Assembly (NCBI RefSeq): GCF_020215645.1
Contig: NZ_CP084058.1
Coordinates: forward strand, 3,410,001 to 3,474,000
Source of the DNA: Nonomuraea gerenzanensis
GTDB taxonomy: Bacteria; Actinomycetota; Actinomycetes; Streptosporangiales; Streptosporangiaceae
Direction of reading: 5' to 3'
DNA: 64,000 nt
Below the pieces are notes generated by a model, which was not told the origin of the DNA, made no database searches, and saw nothing but the letters and a program-made list of their open reading frames with translations. Shown piece after piece: positions 47,539 through 56,716 of the stretch. The translations under genes were made by a program, and so were the position numbers. How positions within the stretch are numbered: the first letter of the stretch is position 1; the number at the start of each line of letters is the position of its first letter.

Positions 47539-49620
47539 ATGGGCCACATGCGGAAGCTCGCGTCCATCGTCGCACTCGCGTCGGGCCTGCTGGTGGCCGG
47601 TGCCGGTGCGGCCCTGGCCCACGAGGAGCGGCCGGTCACGTTCCCTGACGGTACGGGCTCGGTGCCGGTCCTGCGACAGGGCGAACCCGACCTGCTCGTC
47701 TGCAAGACGGATAAAGCCGATTTCGAACGCCGAATCGCGAATTTTCCGGCTGCCCTTAAAAGCCGCAACCTCGACTTATTCGCGAAATGTAAGGAAAAAG
47801 GGGTGCGGCACCTCCAGGAGGCCGTCGACCGGGTGGACCGCCCCGGCATGACGATCGCCATCCTGCCCGGGCTCTACCGCGAGGAGCCCAGCCAGCCCGC
47901 CCCCACCGGCGCCTGCGCCCGCCTGCCCGCCCGCTGGTCCGACTGGGGCTACCAGATCCTCAGCTACGATCAGCAGGTCCAGTGCCCGCACAACCAGAAC
48001 CTCGTCGCCATCCTCGGCAAGCGGGACCTCCAGATCGAGGGCACCGGCAGCGGCCCGCTCGACGTCGTCATCGACGCCGAGTACCGCAAGCTGAACGCCG
48101 TCCGCGCCGACCGCGCCGACGGCGTCTACTTCAGGAACCTCACCGCGCAGCGCACCACGTTCAACTCCCTGTACGTGCTGGAGACCGACGGCTTCGTCAT
48201 CGACCGCGTCCTGACCCGGTGGAACGACGAGTACGGCTTCCTCACCTTCGCCAGCGACCACGGCCTCTACACCGACTGCGAGGCGTACGGCAACGGCGAC
48301 GGCGGCCTCTACCCGGGCAGCGCCTCCAACCTGAACGAGGGCCGCGGCCACGACGTCCCCCGCTACGCCATCGAGATCCGCCGCTGCAAGAGCCACGACA
48401 ACGCGCTCGGCTACTCCGGCACCGCCGGCGACTCGGTCTGGGTGCACGACAACGAGTTCTACGACAACATGGTCGGCGCCACCATGGACAGCCTCTGGCC
48501 GTCCCACCCCGGCCTGCCGCAGAACCACGCCAAGTTCGAGAACAACCAGATCTACGACAACAACCGCGACTACTACCACCACACCCGCGACGGCACCTGC
48601 GCCAAGCCGCCCGCCGAGCGCGGCTACGAGCGGGGCGTGGTGTGCTCGCAGGTGGGGGTGCCGCCGGGCACGGGCGTGATCGTGGCGGGCGGCAACTACA
48701 ACGTCTTCCGGAACAACCGGGTCTGGGGGCACCGGCGGGCGGGCTTCCAGCTCTTCGGGGTGCCGGCGTTCATCAGGGGTGAGGAGGACCTGGCCAAGCA
48801 GGCCGACACCTCCGACTTCAACCGGCACGAGGACAACGTGTTCGGCGTGAGCCCGACGGGGGAGCGGCGGCCGAACGGGCTCGACGTGTGGTGGGACGGG
48901 CAGGGGACCGGCAACTGCTGGCAGGCCGACGCGGGCGCGTCCTCACCCGTGGTGCTGCCCGTGTGCGCGCAGGCGGCGCCCGAGCTGACGGGCGGCACGC
49001 GGCGGCTGCTGGCCGAGCCGGTCAAGCTCGTCAAGCTGTATCTGTGCGCCGACTTCAGCGCCGCCGAGGCGCGGCTGCCGGCGGGGTGCGACTGGTTCGG
49101 CGCGTCGGGGATGGGCACGGTGGAGGCGCAGCTCGCGCTGGGCGGGTCGGTGGTGCTGGGGCTGGTGGCGGGGTTGTTCTGGTGGCGGGGGCGGCGGGGC
49201 GATCTCGAGAAGTCGCCCGGTGGTGGTCCGGCGGCGGTCCGGCGGCGGCAGCGGCTGATCCTGGCCGGGACCGTGGCGGGTGGGCTCGGGCTGGTGCTCG
49301 ACGTCGTGGCCGCGGCTGTGGGGACCGCGGCGCAGACCGGGGTGGCGTTGTTGCTCATGGGGGCGTGGTGGTGGTGCCTGGGGGCGGCGTTGGTCGCCGG
49401 GCGGCCGGTGTTCGGCTGGTTCACCGTGGTGGTGGGGGTGCTGGCCTGCGTGGATGCTTTTGATCGGCTGGTGTACCTGATCCCCTTCGTGCCGTTGGGG
49501 CCGGGGTGGGTGCGGGGGTTGCTCACCGGGTTCTGGGTGTTGTGCGCCGTGGTGGTGCTGGCGCCCCGGCGCTCGCGCGCGGTGGCCGAGCGGTCCGCCG
49601 AGGCGGAGGTGGCCACGTGA
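47539..49620 (+). CDS. Secreted right-handed beta-helix protein with C-terminal membrane spans
   Basis: From ATG 47539 (or ATG 47548) this is about 693 aa. A signal peptide ends near AGAALA|HEE. Residues ~95-440 show parallel beta-helix character with repeated N-x-x-Y/F-x-N-x rungs (GVYFRNLTAQRTTFNSLYVL, VWVHDNEFYDNMVGATMDS, NYNVFRNNRVWGHRRAGF) and several Cys for disulfides. About five membrane spans close the protein (about 530-675). The fold binds polysaccharide or acts as scaffold; NosD is one metal-related example. It is the first of three overlapping genes with a lipoprotein and a polytopic protein. Function unknown. Confidence 0.88.
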   Translation: MGHMRKLASIVALASGLLVAGAGAALAHEERPVTFPDGTGSVPVLRQGEPDLLVCKTDKADFERRIANFPAALKSRNLDLFAKCKEKGVRHLQEAVDRVDRPGMTIAILPGLYREEPSQPAPTGACARLPARWSDWGYQILSYDQQVQCPHNQNLVAILGKRDLQIEGTGSGPLDVVIDAEYRKLNAVRADRADGVYFRNLTAQRTTFNSLYVLETDGFVIDRVLTRWNDEYGFLTFASDHGLYTDCEAYGNGDGGLYPGSASNLNEGRGHDVPRYAIEIRRCKSHDNALGYSGTAGDSVWVHDNEFYDNMVGATMDSLWPSHPGLPQNHAKFENNQIYDNNRDYYHHTRDGTCAKPPAERGYERGVVCSQVGVPPGTGVIVAGGNYNVFRNNRVWGHRRAGFQLFGVPAFIRGEEDLAKQADTSDFNRHEDNVFGVSPTGERRPNGLDVWWDGQGTGNCWQADAGASSPVVLPVCAQAAPELTGGTRRLLAEPVKLVKLYLCADFSAAEARLPAGCDWFGASGMGTVEAQLALGGSVVLGLVAGLFWWRGRRGDLEKSPGGGPAAVRRRQRLILAGTVAGGLGLVLDVVAAAVGTAAQTGVALLLMGAWWWCLGAALVAGRPVFGWFTVVVGVLACVDAFDRLVYLIPFVPLGPGWVRGLLTGFWVLCAVVVLAPRRSRAVAERSAEAEVAT

Positions 49621-50027
49621 GAGCCGCGTTCCGGAGGCGCGAGGTGGTGTGGGCGGGCTGTGTCGTGGCGTTGGCGTGCGGGCTCGTCGCCGGGTGCGGG
49701 CCGTTGTCGCGGACGCATCGCGATCCCGGCAACAGCCACGCGGTGGCGACCGGCGCGCCGGGCGGGCGGGCGGACGCCGAGATCACCGTCTCCGGCGGGC
49801 GGGTGGAGCCGCCGCCCGGCTGGCTGGAGGTGCGCAAGGGGCGGCAGGTGAGCATCACCGTCACCAGCGATGTCGCCGACGAGCTGCACGTGCACGGGTA
49901 CGACCTCGTGGCCGAGCTGCGGCCCGGGGTGCCCGCCACCATCCGGTTCACGGCCGGTCTGACCGGCGTGTTCCAGGTGGAGACGCACCGCGGCAAGCTG
50001 GTCCTGACCCAGCTCGCGGTCCGATGA
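49617..50027 (+). CDS. Cupredoxin-like lipoprotein
   Basis: GTG 49617 overlaps the previous stop (GTGA) and gives 136 aa. A signal sequence ends in the lipobox LVAGC (Cys27), so the protein is lipid-anchored outside the membrane. The mature part is one beta-sandwich with cupredoxin character (EITVSGGRVEPPPGWLEVRK, VTSDVADELHVHGYDL, TGVFQVETHRGKLVLTQLAV). The HVH and ETH histidines could bind a metal, but the Cys and Met of a blue-copper site are missing. It is coupled to both neighbours. Confidence 0.82.
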   Translation: MRAAFRRREVVWAGCVVALACGLVAGCGPLSRTHRDPGNSHAVATGAPGGRADAEITVSGGRVEPPPGWLEVRKGRQVSITVTSDVADELHVHGYDLVAELRPGVPATIRFTAGLTGVFQVETHRGKLVLTQLAVR

Positions 50028-51331
50028 CGGCCTGGCCGGCGGCGGGCACTCTCGCGGCCGGCGCTGCCATGGGGGCGCTCGCGTGCGGTGGCGAACCGGC
50101 GGCGGCCCGGGTGCTGGCGCACGGGGTCGGGGAGCGGGCCGATCTGCCGATCCCGCTCTTCTACGCCTACGCCGGCGCCTTCGCCGCGCTGGTCGTCTCG
50201 TTCCTGGCGCTGGCCCTGCTCTGGGCCGACTCCCGGTTCCGCGGCGACCTCGCCGGCCGCCCGATCACCCTGCGCCCGCCGAGCGGAACCGCCCGGGCGG
50301 CCCGCGTCGTGACCCTCCTGGCCGCCGCCTACACCCTCGCCTGGCTGCTCCTCGGCCCGCCCACCGAGAACGCGGCCCCGTACCTGGTGTACGTGTTGTT
50401 CTGGGTCGGCCTGGTGCCCGCGTCGCTGCTGCTCGGCCCGGTGTGGCGGGTGCTGAACCCGTTCCGGCTGCTGCCCGACCGCCCCCGCCGCCCGTACCCG
50501 GCCAGGCTGGGGTACTGGCCCGCGGCGGCGGGCCTGCTCGCGTTCACCTGGACGGAGCTGGTCGCGCCCGAGCCCGCCGCACCCCGCACCCTGCTGATCT
50601 TCCTCACCCTGTACGCCGCCGCCCAGCTCACCGGCACCGTCGTGTACGGCCACGCCTGGCTGGAGCGCGGCGACCCGTTCGAGGTGTACTCGACCCTGAT
50701 CGGCCACCTGTCACCCCTGGGCAGGCGGGCGGACGGCGGCCGCGTGCTGCGCAACCCGTTCGACGGCCTGGACGCCATCGCCCCGTCAGCCGGCCTGGTC
50801 GCCACGGTCTGCGTGCTGCTCGGCGGCACCGCCTACGACGGCCTGTCCACCGGCCCCGCCTGGGTGAACGCCCTGCAGTCGGCCCCCTTCGGCGGGCGCG
50901 CGGGCCTGGGCACGCTCGGCCTGCTGGCGGCCGTCGCGGGTGTGGCCGTCCTGTACGCCGCGTGCCTCGGCGTGGCCGGCCTGATCGGCGGCACGAAGGG
51001 GCTGGCCGGCGGCTTCGCCCACTCGCTGCTGCCGATCGCCGTCGGCTACCTGATCGCGCACTACTTCTCGCTGCTGGTCATCGAGGGCAGGCACGCGCTC
51101 ATCCTGGCGCTGGGCCTGGACGCCGAGGTGGACCAGAACGCCGTCGCCCCCGGCACGATCGCCACCGTGCAGGTGCTGGCCATCGTGCTCGGCCACGTCG
51201 CGGGCGTGGTGGCCGCGCACGACCGCTCGGTCCGGCTGCTGCCGCCCGCGCGGGCGGTGGCGGGTCAGATCCCGCTGTTCGTGCTGATGATCTGCTACAC
51301 CACCGGCGGCCTGACCCTGCTACTGGCGTGA
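50024..51331 (+). CDS. Polytopic membrane protein of the beta-helix operon
   Basis: ATG 50024 overlaps the lipoprotein stop (ATGA) and gives 435 aa with about 10 membrane spans. An external His segment (ARVLAHGVGERADLPIPL) follows the first span, and the core has LVYVLFWVGLVPASLLLGPVWRVLNPFRLL. Relatives in actinomycetes carry the automatic name fenitrothion hydrolase; I do not regard that activity as established, and a transport or membrane-complex role is equally possible. It ends 3 bp from the convergent ABC permease gene. Confidence 0.8.
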   Translation: MTAWPAAGTLAAGAAMGALACGGEPAAARVLAHGVGERADLPIPLFYAYAGAFAALVVSFLALALLWADSRFRGDLAGRPITLRPPSGTARAARVVTLLAAAYTLAWLLLGPPTENAAPYLVYVLFWVGLVPASLLLGPVWRVLNPFRLLPDRPRRPYPARLGYWPAAAGLLAFTWTELVAPEPAAPRTLLIFLTLYAAAQLTGTVVYGHAWLERGDPFEVYSTLIGHLSPLGRRADGGRVLRNPFDGLDAIAPSAGLVATVCVLLGGTAYDGLSTGPAWVNALQSAPFGGRAGLGTLGLLAAVAGVAVLYAACLGVAGLIGGTKGLAGGFAHSLLPIAVGYLIAHYFSLLVIEGRHALILALGLDAEVDQNAVAPGTIATVQVLAIVLGHVAGVVAAHDRSVRLLPPARAVAGQIPLFVLMICYTTGGLTLLLA

Positions 51332-51334
51332 CGG

Positions 51335-52114
51335 CTAGCGCGCGCTCGTCCTGCGGCGGAACAGCACCGCCGCGACCGGCACGCAGATCACCACCGTGCC
51401 CGCCAGCCACGCCGTGGCCACCGCCCCCGACGCGCCCATGGGCAGGCCCAGCAGCAGCGACCGCATGGTCTCGATGATCGGCGTCAGCGGCTGGTTGTAG
51501 GCGAAGTCGCGCAGCACGCCCGGCATGGTCTGGGCCGGGACGATGCCGTCCGACACGTACGGCAGGAACAGCACGACGAAGCTGAACGCCCCCGCCGCCT
51601 GGGACGAGCTGACCAGCAGCCCCCAGACCGCCGCCAGCGCGGACATGGCCAGCACGTACCCGGTGACCAGGGCCAGCACCAGCGCCCAGTCGGTGAGCGA
51701 GGCGACGGGACGGAAGCCGAGCAGGAGCGCGACGGCCAGGGCGATGGCCGAGGACAGCACGTTGCGGATCACCGAGGCCACGACGTGCCCGGCGGGGACG
51801 GTCCAGCCGCTGATCGGCAGGGTGCGGAACCGGTCGATCATGCCGCCGGTCATGTCCTCGGCGATCGCCACGGCGGTGAGGGCGGCGCCGTACCCGCCGG
51901 ACATGAGCAGGACGGCGGGGACGACGAAGTCGATGTAGGCCAGGCCGCTGGAGCCGGTCGTGATCGCGCCGCCGAACACGTACACGAACAAGACCATGAT
52001 CATGACGGGCAGCGCCGTGTTGACGATGAGGCCGTCCAGCACGCGCACGTCCCTGCGCAGGCCGCGGACGACGAGGCGGCGCAGGTCGCCGGCGGCGGTG
52101 ACGGGGGTGCTCAT
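51335..52114 (-). CDS. ABC-2 exporter permease (DrrB-like)
   Basis: From ATG 52114 this is 259 aa with six membrane spans and the DrrB pattern (AIAEDMTGGMIDRFRTLPISGW, SDGIVPAQTMPGVLRDFAYNQPLTPIIETMRSLL). It is coupled to the ATP-binding subunit by a 4-bp overlap. This type exports drugs such as anthracyclines or lipids; no biosynthetic genes are nearby, so a resistance role against an outside compound is likely. Confidence 0.95.
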   Translation of the reverse strand: MSTPVTAAGDLRRLVVRGLRRDVRVLDGLIVNTALPVMIMVLFVYVFGGAITTGSSGLAYIDFVVPAVLLMSGGYGAALTAVAIAEDMTGGMIDRFRTLPISGWTVPAGHVVASVIRNVLSSAIALAVALLLGFRPVASLTDWALVLALVTGYVLAMSALAAVWGLLVSSSQAAGAFSFVVLFLPYVSDGIVPAQTMPGVLRDFAYNQPLTPIIETMRSLLLGLPMGASGAVATAWLAGTVVICVPVAAVLFRRRTSAR

Positions 52115-53055
52115 GCCGCGGCCGCCGTCAGCTCGAAGAAGACGTCGTCCATGGTGGGGGTGCGCAGCTCGACGTGCGCGACCGGGATGCCCGCCCCGTG
52201 CAGCGCCTCCAGCGTGTGGCGCAGGTGGTCGGGGCCGTGCAGGGCCAGCGTCAGCTCCCCGGCGCCGGGGTCGAGCTGGGAGCCGGGCAGGGCGGCGCCG
52301 GCGCGGGGCAGGTCCGCCGGGCGTGCCGGGCGCAGGGCCAGGCGCTCCCTGCCGACCTGGCGCTTGAGCGCGGCGGGGGAGTCGTCGGCGACGACCCGGC
52401 CCGCGTTGATCACCACGACGCGGTCGGCGAGCTGGTCGGCCTCCTCCAGGTACTGCGTGGTCAGCAGGATGGTGGTGCCGGAGGCGAGCAGCTCGCGGAT
52501 CACCGACCACAGCTCGGCCCTGCTGCGCGGGTCGAGGCCGGTCGTGGGCTCGTCCAGGAACAGGATCGGCGGCGCCGACGCCATGCTGACCGCCAGGTCC
52601 AGGCGCCGCCGCATGCCGCCGGAGTACGTGCCGGCCCGCCGGTCGGCGGCGCCGGTCAGGTCGAAGCGCTCCAGCAGCTCCGCGGCCCGCAGCCGGCTCC
52701 GGCGGCGGCCGAGGTGGTAGAGGCCGGCGAACAGCTCGAGGTTCTCCCGCCCGGTCAGCAACGGGTCCACCGTGGCCTGCTGGGAGGTCAGCCCGATGGC
52801 GCGGCGCACCTGCGGGCCCTCGCGCGTCACGTCGTGCCCCGCCACCGTGGCGGTGCCGCCGTCCGGGGCGAGCAGCGTGGTCAGGATCCGCACGGTCGTC
52901 GTCTTGCCCGAGCCGTTGGGCCCGAGCAGCGCCAGCAGCGAGCCGGTGGGCACGGTCAGGTCGATCCCGGCCAGCACCCTGGTCGCGCCGAACGACTTGG
53001 TGAGCCCCCGGGCGTGGACGGCATCTGTGAATGGCCTACTGTGTATGACGTTCAT
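52111..53055 (-). CDS. ABC exporter ATP-binding protein (DrrA-like)
   Basis: This 314-aa protein has Walker A GPNGSGKTTT, signature YSGGMRRRLDLA, Walker B ILFLDEPTTG and the switch His position replaced by Gln in LLTTQYLEEA, as is usual in DrrA proteins. The C-terminal ~90 aa form the DrrA-specific extension ending TPTMDDVFFELT. It powers the permease encoded next. It is divergent from a TetR gene, with a short palindrome on its start codon. Confidence 0.96.
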   Translation of the reverse strand: MNVIHSRPFTDAVHARGLTKSFGATRVLAGIDLTVPTGSLLALLGPNGSGKTTTVRILTTLLAPDGGTATVAGHDVTREGPQVRRAIGLTSQQATVDPLLTGRENLELFAGLYHLGRRRSRLRAAELLERFDLTGAADRRAGTYSGGMRRRLDLAVSMASAPPILFLDEPTTGLDPRSRAELWSVIRELLASGTTILLTTQYLEEADQLADRVVVINAGRVVADDSPAALKRQVGRERLALRPARPADLPRAGAALPGSQLDPGAGELTLALHGPDHLRHTLEALHGAGIPVAHVELRTPTMDDVFFELTAAAA

Positions 53056-53056
53056 A
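53044..53056. promoter_or_regulatory. Palindrome over the drrA-like start codon
   Basis: TATGACGTTCATA (53044-53056) has 5-bp arms and a 3-bp centre. It covers the ATG of the ATP-binding gene and lies in the 48-bp divergent gap with the TetR gene. It is a candidate TetR operator; the arms are short. Confidence 0.35.
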
Positions 53057-53103
53057 GTTTCAAGGTAATGCAGAATCCTAGGAGTGAGTCAAGGAGGACT
53101 TCG

Positions 53104-53868
53104 ATGGCGCAGGACCGGTTGCCCCCCATGCTGCAGCGGTTGTGGGGGCGCGAGCCGGTGCCGCGCAGAGGGCCGCGGCCCCGGCTCGACCTGCACACGA
53201 TCACCACGGCCGCCGTCGAGATCGCCGACGCCGAGGGGCTGGCCGGGGTGTCCATGAACAGCGTGGCCACGCGGGTGGGGGTGGCCGCGACCGCGCTGTA
53301 CCGCTACATCGGCAGCAAGGACGACCTGCTCACCCTGATGGCCGACGCCATCGCCCCCGACCCGCCCGAGCCTGCGGGGCTGCCCTGGCGTGACTACCTC
53401 GCCCTGTGGACGCGGCTCCAGCGCGATCTCGTGCTGCGGCACGCCTGGGTGCTGCCGATCACGAAGTTCGCGCCGCCGCTCGGCCCGCGGCGGCTGCTCT
53501 GGCTGGACCGGGCGCTGGCAGCGCTCGACGGCACGGGGCTGGACGACGGGGAGAAGATCAACGTGGCCAGCACCCTGACGGGCTACGCGCTGACCGACGC
53601 GGCCATCATGGACTCGGCCGGCAGGGGCTTCGAGGACATGGAGGAGGCCGGGGTCGGCAGCGCCGCCGACTACGGTGAGCTGCTGGTGGAGCTGCTCGAT
53701 CCCGAGCGCTATCCCGCGGCGGCGGCCGCCGTTCGCGGCGGCGCCTTCCGCGGCGCCGAGGGCTGGGTCCACGACGACGACTTCCGCTTCGGCCTCGACC
53801 TGCTGCTCGACGGCGTGGAGCAGCTCATCGCGCGGCGTGCCTCAGGACGTGACGTCGGCGGGCAGTAG
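53104..53868 (+). CDS. TetR-family regulator of the DrrAB-like exporter
   Basis: ATG 53104 has AAGGAGG 6 bp upstream; 254 aa. The N-terminal helix-turn-helix is LHTITTAAVEIADAEGLAGV then VGVAATALYRYIGSKDDL, and the C-terminal domain is of the TetR_C class seen in tetracycline-repressor-like proteins. Divergent placement 48 bp from the ABC exporter genes marks it as their repressor. Its last 27 bp overlap the end of the convergent metallopeptidase gene. Confidence 0.94.
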   Translation: MAQDRLPPMLQRLWGREPVPRRGPRPRLDLHTITTAAVEIADAEGLAGVSMNSVATRVGVAATALYRYIGSKDDLLTLMADAIAPDPPEPAGLPWRDYLALWTRLQRDLVLRHAWVLPITKFAPPLGPRRLLWLDRALAALDGTGLDDGEKINVASTLTGYALTDAAIMDSAGRGFEDMEEAGVGSAADYGELLVELLDPERYPAAAAAVRGGAFRGAEGWVHDDDFRFGLDLLLDGVEQLIARRASGRDVGGQ

Positions 53869-54993
53869 CTGCTCGGTGAGGAGCCGGCGCACCCGCTCGG
53901 GGCCGGTCGCCCAGCGCCGCAGCAGCTCCCACCCGTGGAAGTAGCCGAAGAGGTACGGGCTCATCGGCGACGGCTCCAGCAGCCGGAGCGCCGCCGCCAT
54001 CTCCTCCTCCCCGTAGAGCGCCCACCGCCCCAGGTACGCCCCCACCTCCGGCCGCCCCTCCGCCGCGAGGAACGCCGCGTTGCCCCAGACGCCCCACAAC
54101 GCGTTCCTGGCCCGGTGCACCGCCGCGAAGTCGCTGCCGTCGGGCCGGATGCCCAGCTCGGGCAGGACGTTCGCGCTCAGCCACGCCTGCGCCTCGTCCC
54201 CGGGGAACACCAGCTCCTCGGCCAGCAGCCCGAGCCCCTCGCTGAGCACGAACGACGGCGACAACATGAACCGCACCCACCGCTCGTCCCCGAGCCGCTG
54301 CTCCTTGAGCATCGACTCGGCGATGTGCCCGGGATGCCCCTCGTGGGCCACGAGGTTCAGCAGGTCGGCGACGTTGAAGGGGATCGCCCGGTTGATGTGG
54401 ATCGTGGACTTCAGCCCGCCCTCGTACTCGCCCGCCCCGTGGAAGGCCACGCCCTCCACCAGCCGGCACTCCACCACCTCGCCGGGCGGCAGCGGGACGA
54501 TCGCGGCCGTCCTGGCCCGCGTCTCGGCCACCGCCCGGTCCACCAGCGCGGGCAGCCGCTCGACGTCGTGCAGCGTGTGCGCGGCCTGCCACGCCCTCAG
54601 CCGGTCGGCCGGCGTGCCGGACGTCCCCGGCAGGGCCGCGTCCAGGTCGGCGTGGGCCTGCTCGAACACCTCCTCCGGCACCCACCGAGGCTCCAGCCCC
54701 AGGCACTCCCGCCCGTACTCCGCCAGTGGCAGCCGCTCGCCGTCCAGGTGGCGGGCCATGGCGCGCACGGCACGGACGTGGGCCGCGAGATAGGCGGACG
54801 GCGCGCACTCCAGCAGCCGCTCCGCCTCCTCCGCCAGCGCCCCCGCCACGGCCGGCGGCTCCGCCTCGACCGCCGCCGCCCACTCGGCCGGCCCCCGGTA
54901 GATCAGCGCGGTGCCGCTCGGGCTGCCCGTGGCCAGCCGGTTGATCCGCAGCGCGAGCATCGCGTAGTCCCGCCGCCACCGCTCGTCGGTCAT
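53842..54993 (-). CDS. DUF885-like putative zinc metallopeptidase
   Basis: ATG 54993 follows GGGAGGGACGAC; 383 aa, shorter than many DUF885 proteins. The zinc motif is VAHEGHPGHIAE (about residues 213-224), with a second Glu downstream in SEGLGLLAEEL. This suits a gluzincin-type peptidase. There is no signal peptide, so it is cytoplasmic. The substrate is unknown. It is divergent from a second TetR gene whose operator lies between them. Confidence 0.85.
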   Translation of the reverse strand: MTDERWRRDYAMLALRINRLATGSPSGTALIYRGPAEWAAAVEAEPPAVAGALAEEAERLLECAPSAYLAAHVRAVRAMARHLDGERLPLAEYGRECLGLEPRWVPEEVFEQAHADLDAALPGTSGTPADRLRAWQAAHTLHDVERLPALVDRAVAETRARTAAIVPLPPGEVVECRLVEGVAFHGAGEYEGGLKSTIHINRAIPFNVADLLNLVAHEGHPGHIAESMLKEQRLGDERWVRFMLSPSFVLSEGLGLLAEELVFPGDEAQAWLSANVLPELGIRPDGSDFAAVHRARNALWGVWGNAAFLAAEGRPEVGAYLGRWALYGEEEMAAALRLLEPSPMSPYLFGYFHGWELLRRWATGPERVRRLLTEQLLPADVTS

Positions 54994-55035
54994 GTCGTCC
55001 CTCCCATGAGGACGTCGGGGCGGCCTAAGCTAGCG

Positions 55036-55051
55036 GTACGGTTTTCCGTAC
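55036..55051. promoter_or_regulatory. TetR-type operator between the metallopeptidase and TetR genes
   Basis: GTACGG (55036-55041) and CCGTAC (55046-55051) flank TTTT, a perfect 6-bp inverted repeat. A partial copy of the CCGTAC arm context recurs just downstream (CACGGAAA). It lies in the 82-bp divergent gap and probably binds the TetR protein encoded at 55076. Confidence 0.6.
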
Positions 55052-55075
55052 AGTGCACGGAAAGGTCTTCGGCCG

Positions 55076-55783
55076 ATGCCGGACACGATCTGGTTCCGCG
55101 ACGACGCCCGCCCGCGCAGGCCCCGGCTCTCGCGCGAGCGCATCGTCGCGGCCGCCGTCGCGCTCCTCGACGCCGAGGGGGTGGCCGGGTTCTCGATGCG
55201 CGGCCTCGCGGCGCGGCTGGGTGCGGGGACGATGTCGCTCTACGAGTACGTCCGCACCAAGGAGGATGTGCTGGACCTGGCCCTGGACGAGGTGATCGGC
55301 GAGATCGAGGTGCCGAGCGAGATCCAGGCGCACGGCGAGATCGAGGGGCACGGCGAGCCGAAGCCGTGGCGTGAGCTGCTGATCGCGCAGCTCACGCAGA
55401 GCCGCGCCGTTATGCGCCGCCATCCGTGGGTGCCCGCCCTCACCGCCACCCGCCCGCTGCTCGGGCCCCGGGCGCTGGCGCGTTCCCGGCTGTTCTACGC
55501 GGCGCTGGCGGAGGCGGGGCTGGCGGGGCCCGTGCTCACCGCCGCCGTGGGGACGTTGTCGTCGTACGTGAACGGGTTCGTCGCGGCGGAGAACATCTGG
55601 TGGCAGAAGGTACGCACCCCCGCCGCGGACGCCGAGATCCGGGCCAGGGTGGCGGGGCACCTGGATGCGGAGTTCGCCCGCCTCAGCCAGGTGGAGGACG
55701 CCGACTTCGACGGGCAGTTCCTGCTCGGGCTCGGGCTCATCCTGGATGGGATCGAGGGGCGGCTGGGAGGAGCAGGGCGGTGA
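55076..55783 (+). CDS. TetR-family regulator
   Basis: This 235-aa protein has the helix-turn-helix RIVAAAVALLDAEGVAGFSM then LGAGTMSLYEYVRTKEDVLD, and a TetR_C-type C-terminal domain. It is divergent from the metallopeptidase gene with an operator-like palindrome between them, so autoregulation and control of that gene are likely. A short His/Glu stretch (EIQAHGEIEGHGE, about residues 80-92) is made by near-repeats. Its 3' end overlaps the convergent PP2C gene by 47 bp. Confidence 0.93.
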   Translation: MPDTIWFRDDARPRRPRLSRERIVAAAVALLDAEGVAGFSMRGLAARLGAGTMSLYEYVRTKEDVLDLALDEVIGEIEVPSEIQAHGEIEGHGEPKPWRELLIAQLTQSRAVMRRHPWVPALTATRPLLGPRALARSRLFYAALAEAGLAGPVLTAAVGTLSSYVNGFVAAENIWWQKVRTPAADAEIRARVAGHLDAEFARLSQVEDADFDGQFLLGLGLILDGIEGRLGGAGR

Positions 55784-56624
55784 TGTTGTCCTCGCCGCCC
55801 GCCGTGAGGGCGTGCGTCACGAGGGCGCGGGCCGTGTGGAGGTGGTCGGTGCCTCGCGTGGTGCGGGTGCGCAGGGCGGCGGGGGTGGGCAGGTGGCGCC
55901 ACAGGCCGTCCGTGCAGAGCAGCAGGACGCCGGGGGTGTGGGGGCGGTAGCTGCGCAGGTGCGGGTCCGGGCCGGCCGCGTCGGCGCCGAGCCAGGCGGA
56001 CAGCGCGTCGTGGGTGCCTGTGTCGTCCTCCGTGAGGGTCATCGGGGTGCCTTCGCGGGGGAGCCAGTAGGCGCGGCTGTCGCCTATCCAGGCGGTCCAG
56101 ACGCCGTCCGGAGATGCGATGCCGGCGACGTAGGTGCAGGCGGGCGGGTTTTCTCCCGGTTTGTCCGATGGGCCGAGAGCGGGCTGGTCGGGAGAGCGCC
56201 GATCCGGCGGCGGGCCGGGCGGGGCCGGGCTCATGCGCGGGGCGGCGAGGGCCGTGACGGCGCGGGCCGCGCGGATGGTGCCCTCCGTCAGCGCCGTCTC
56301 CGGCAGGGCGCCCGCGCGTAACAGCGCGACCGTCGTGGCCGCGCCCGTGTCGGCGGCCACCTGGGCGGCGCGTTCGGGGCGGGACGACATGGAGACGCCG
56401 TCGCACACCACGCCCACCGTCCACTCGCCCACCCTCACCAGGGCCATCGCGTCCGCGTTCACCGCCCGCCGCAGGCCGCGGTCGCTGACTCCGGCGGCGC
56501 CTCCGGCCGCCGTGAGCTCGAGGTGGGAGCGGAAGGCCGGTTGGGGGGTGCCGCAGTCCCAGCAGTGGCCGTCGGGGGCCACGGTGCCGCCGCCGCACGA
56601 GACACAGCATGTCATCTCCGTCAT
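55737..56624 (-). CDS. PP2C-family Ser/Thr phosphatase with N-terminal zinc ribbon
   Basis: This 295-aa protein starts with a zinc ribbon (CCVSCGG...CWDCG, residues 6-25) and continues as a PPM phosphatase: [30 protein letters not shown] with the metal-binding Asp, [23 protein letters not shown] and [11 protein letters not shown]. It would remove phosphates placed by kinases such as PknB-like proteins. It lacks a membrane span, so it is cytoplasmic. It is divergent from the ECF sigma factor gene. An alternative start is the Met at residue 4. Confidence 0.93.
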   Translation of the reverse strand: MTEMTCCVSCGGGTVAPDGHCWDCGTPQPAFRSHLELTAAGGAAGVSDRGLRRAVNADAMALVRVGEWTVGVVCDGVSMSSRPERAAQVAADTGAATTVALLRAGALPETALTEGTIRAARAVTALAAPRMSPAPPGPPPDRRSPDQPALGPSDKPGENPPACTYVAGIASPDGVWTAWIGDSRAYWLPREGTPMTLTEDDTGTHDALSAWLGADAAGPDPHLRSYRPHTPGVLLLCTDGLWRHLPTPAALRTRTTRGTDHLHTARALVTHALTAGGEDNITALLLPAAPRSHPG

Positions 56625-56716
56625 GGCCTCACGATCGTCTCAGATCCGGCGGGGGCCGGGTGGGCGGTAGCTTGGCACCCGACACGAGTGGAGTGGCCGG
56701 ACGCCGAGGGGCCTGG

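Noticed and set aside
47539..53055. A complete NosDFY-type copper system formed by the beta-helix protein and the DrrAB-like ABC genes
   Set aside because: The ABC genes are on the opposite strand, resemble DrrAB and have their own TetR. No nitrous oxide reductase gene is present.
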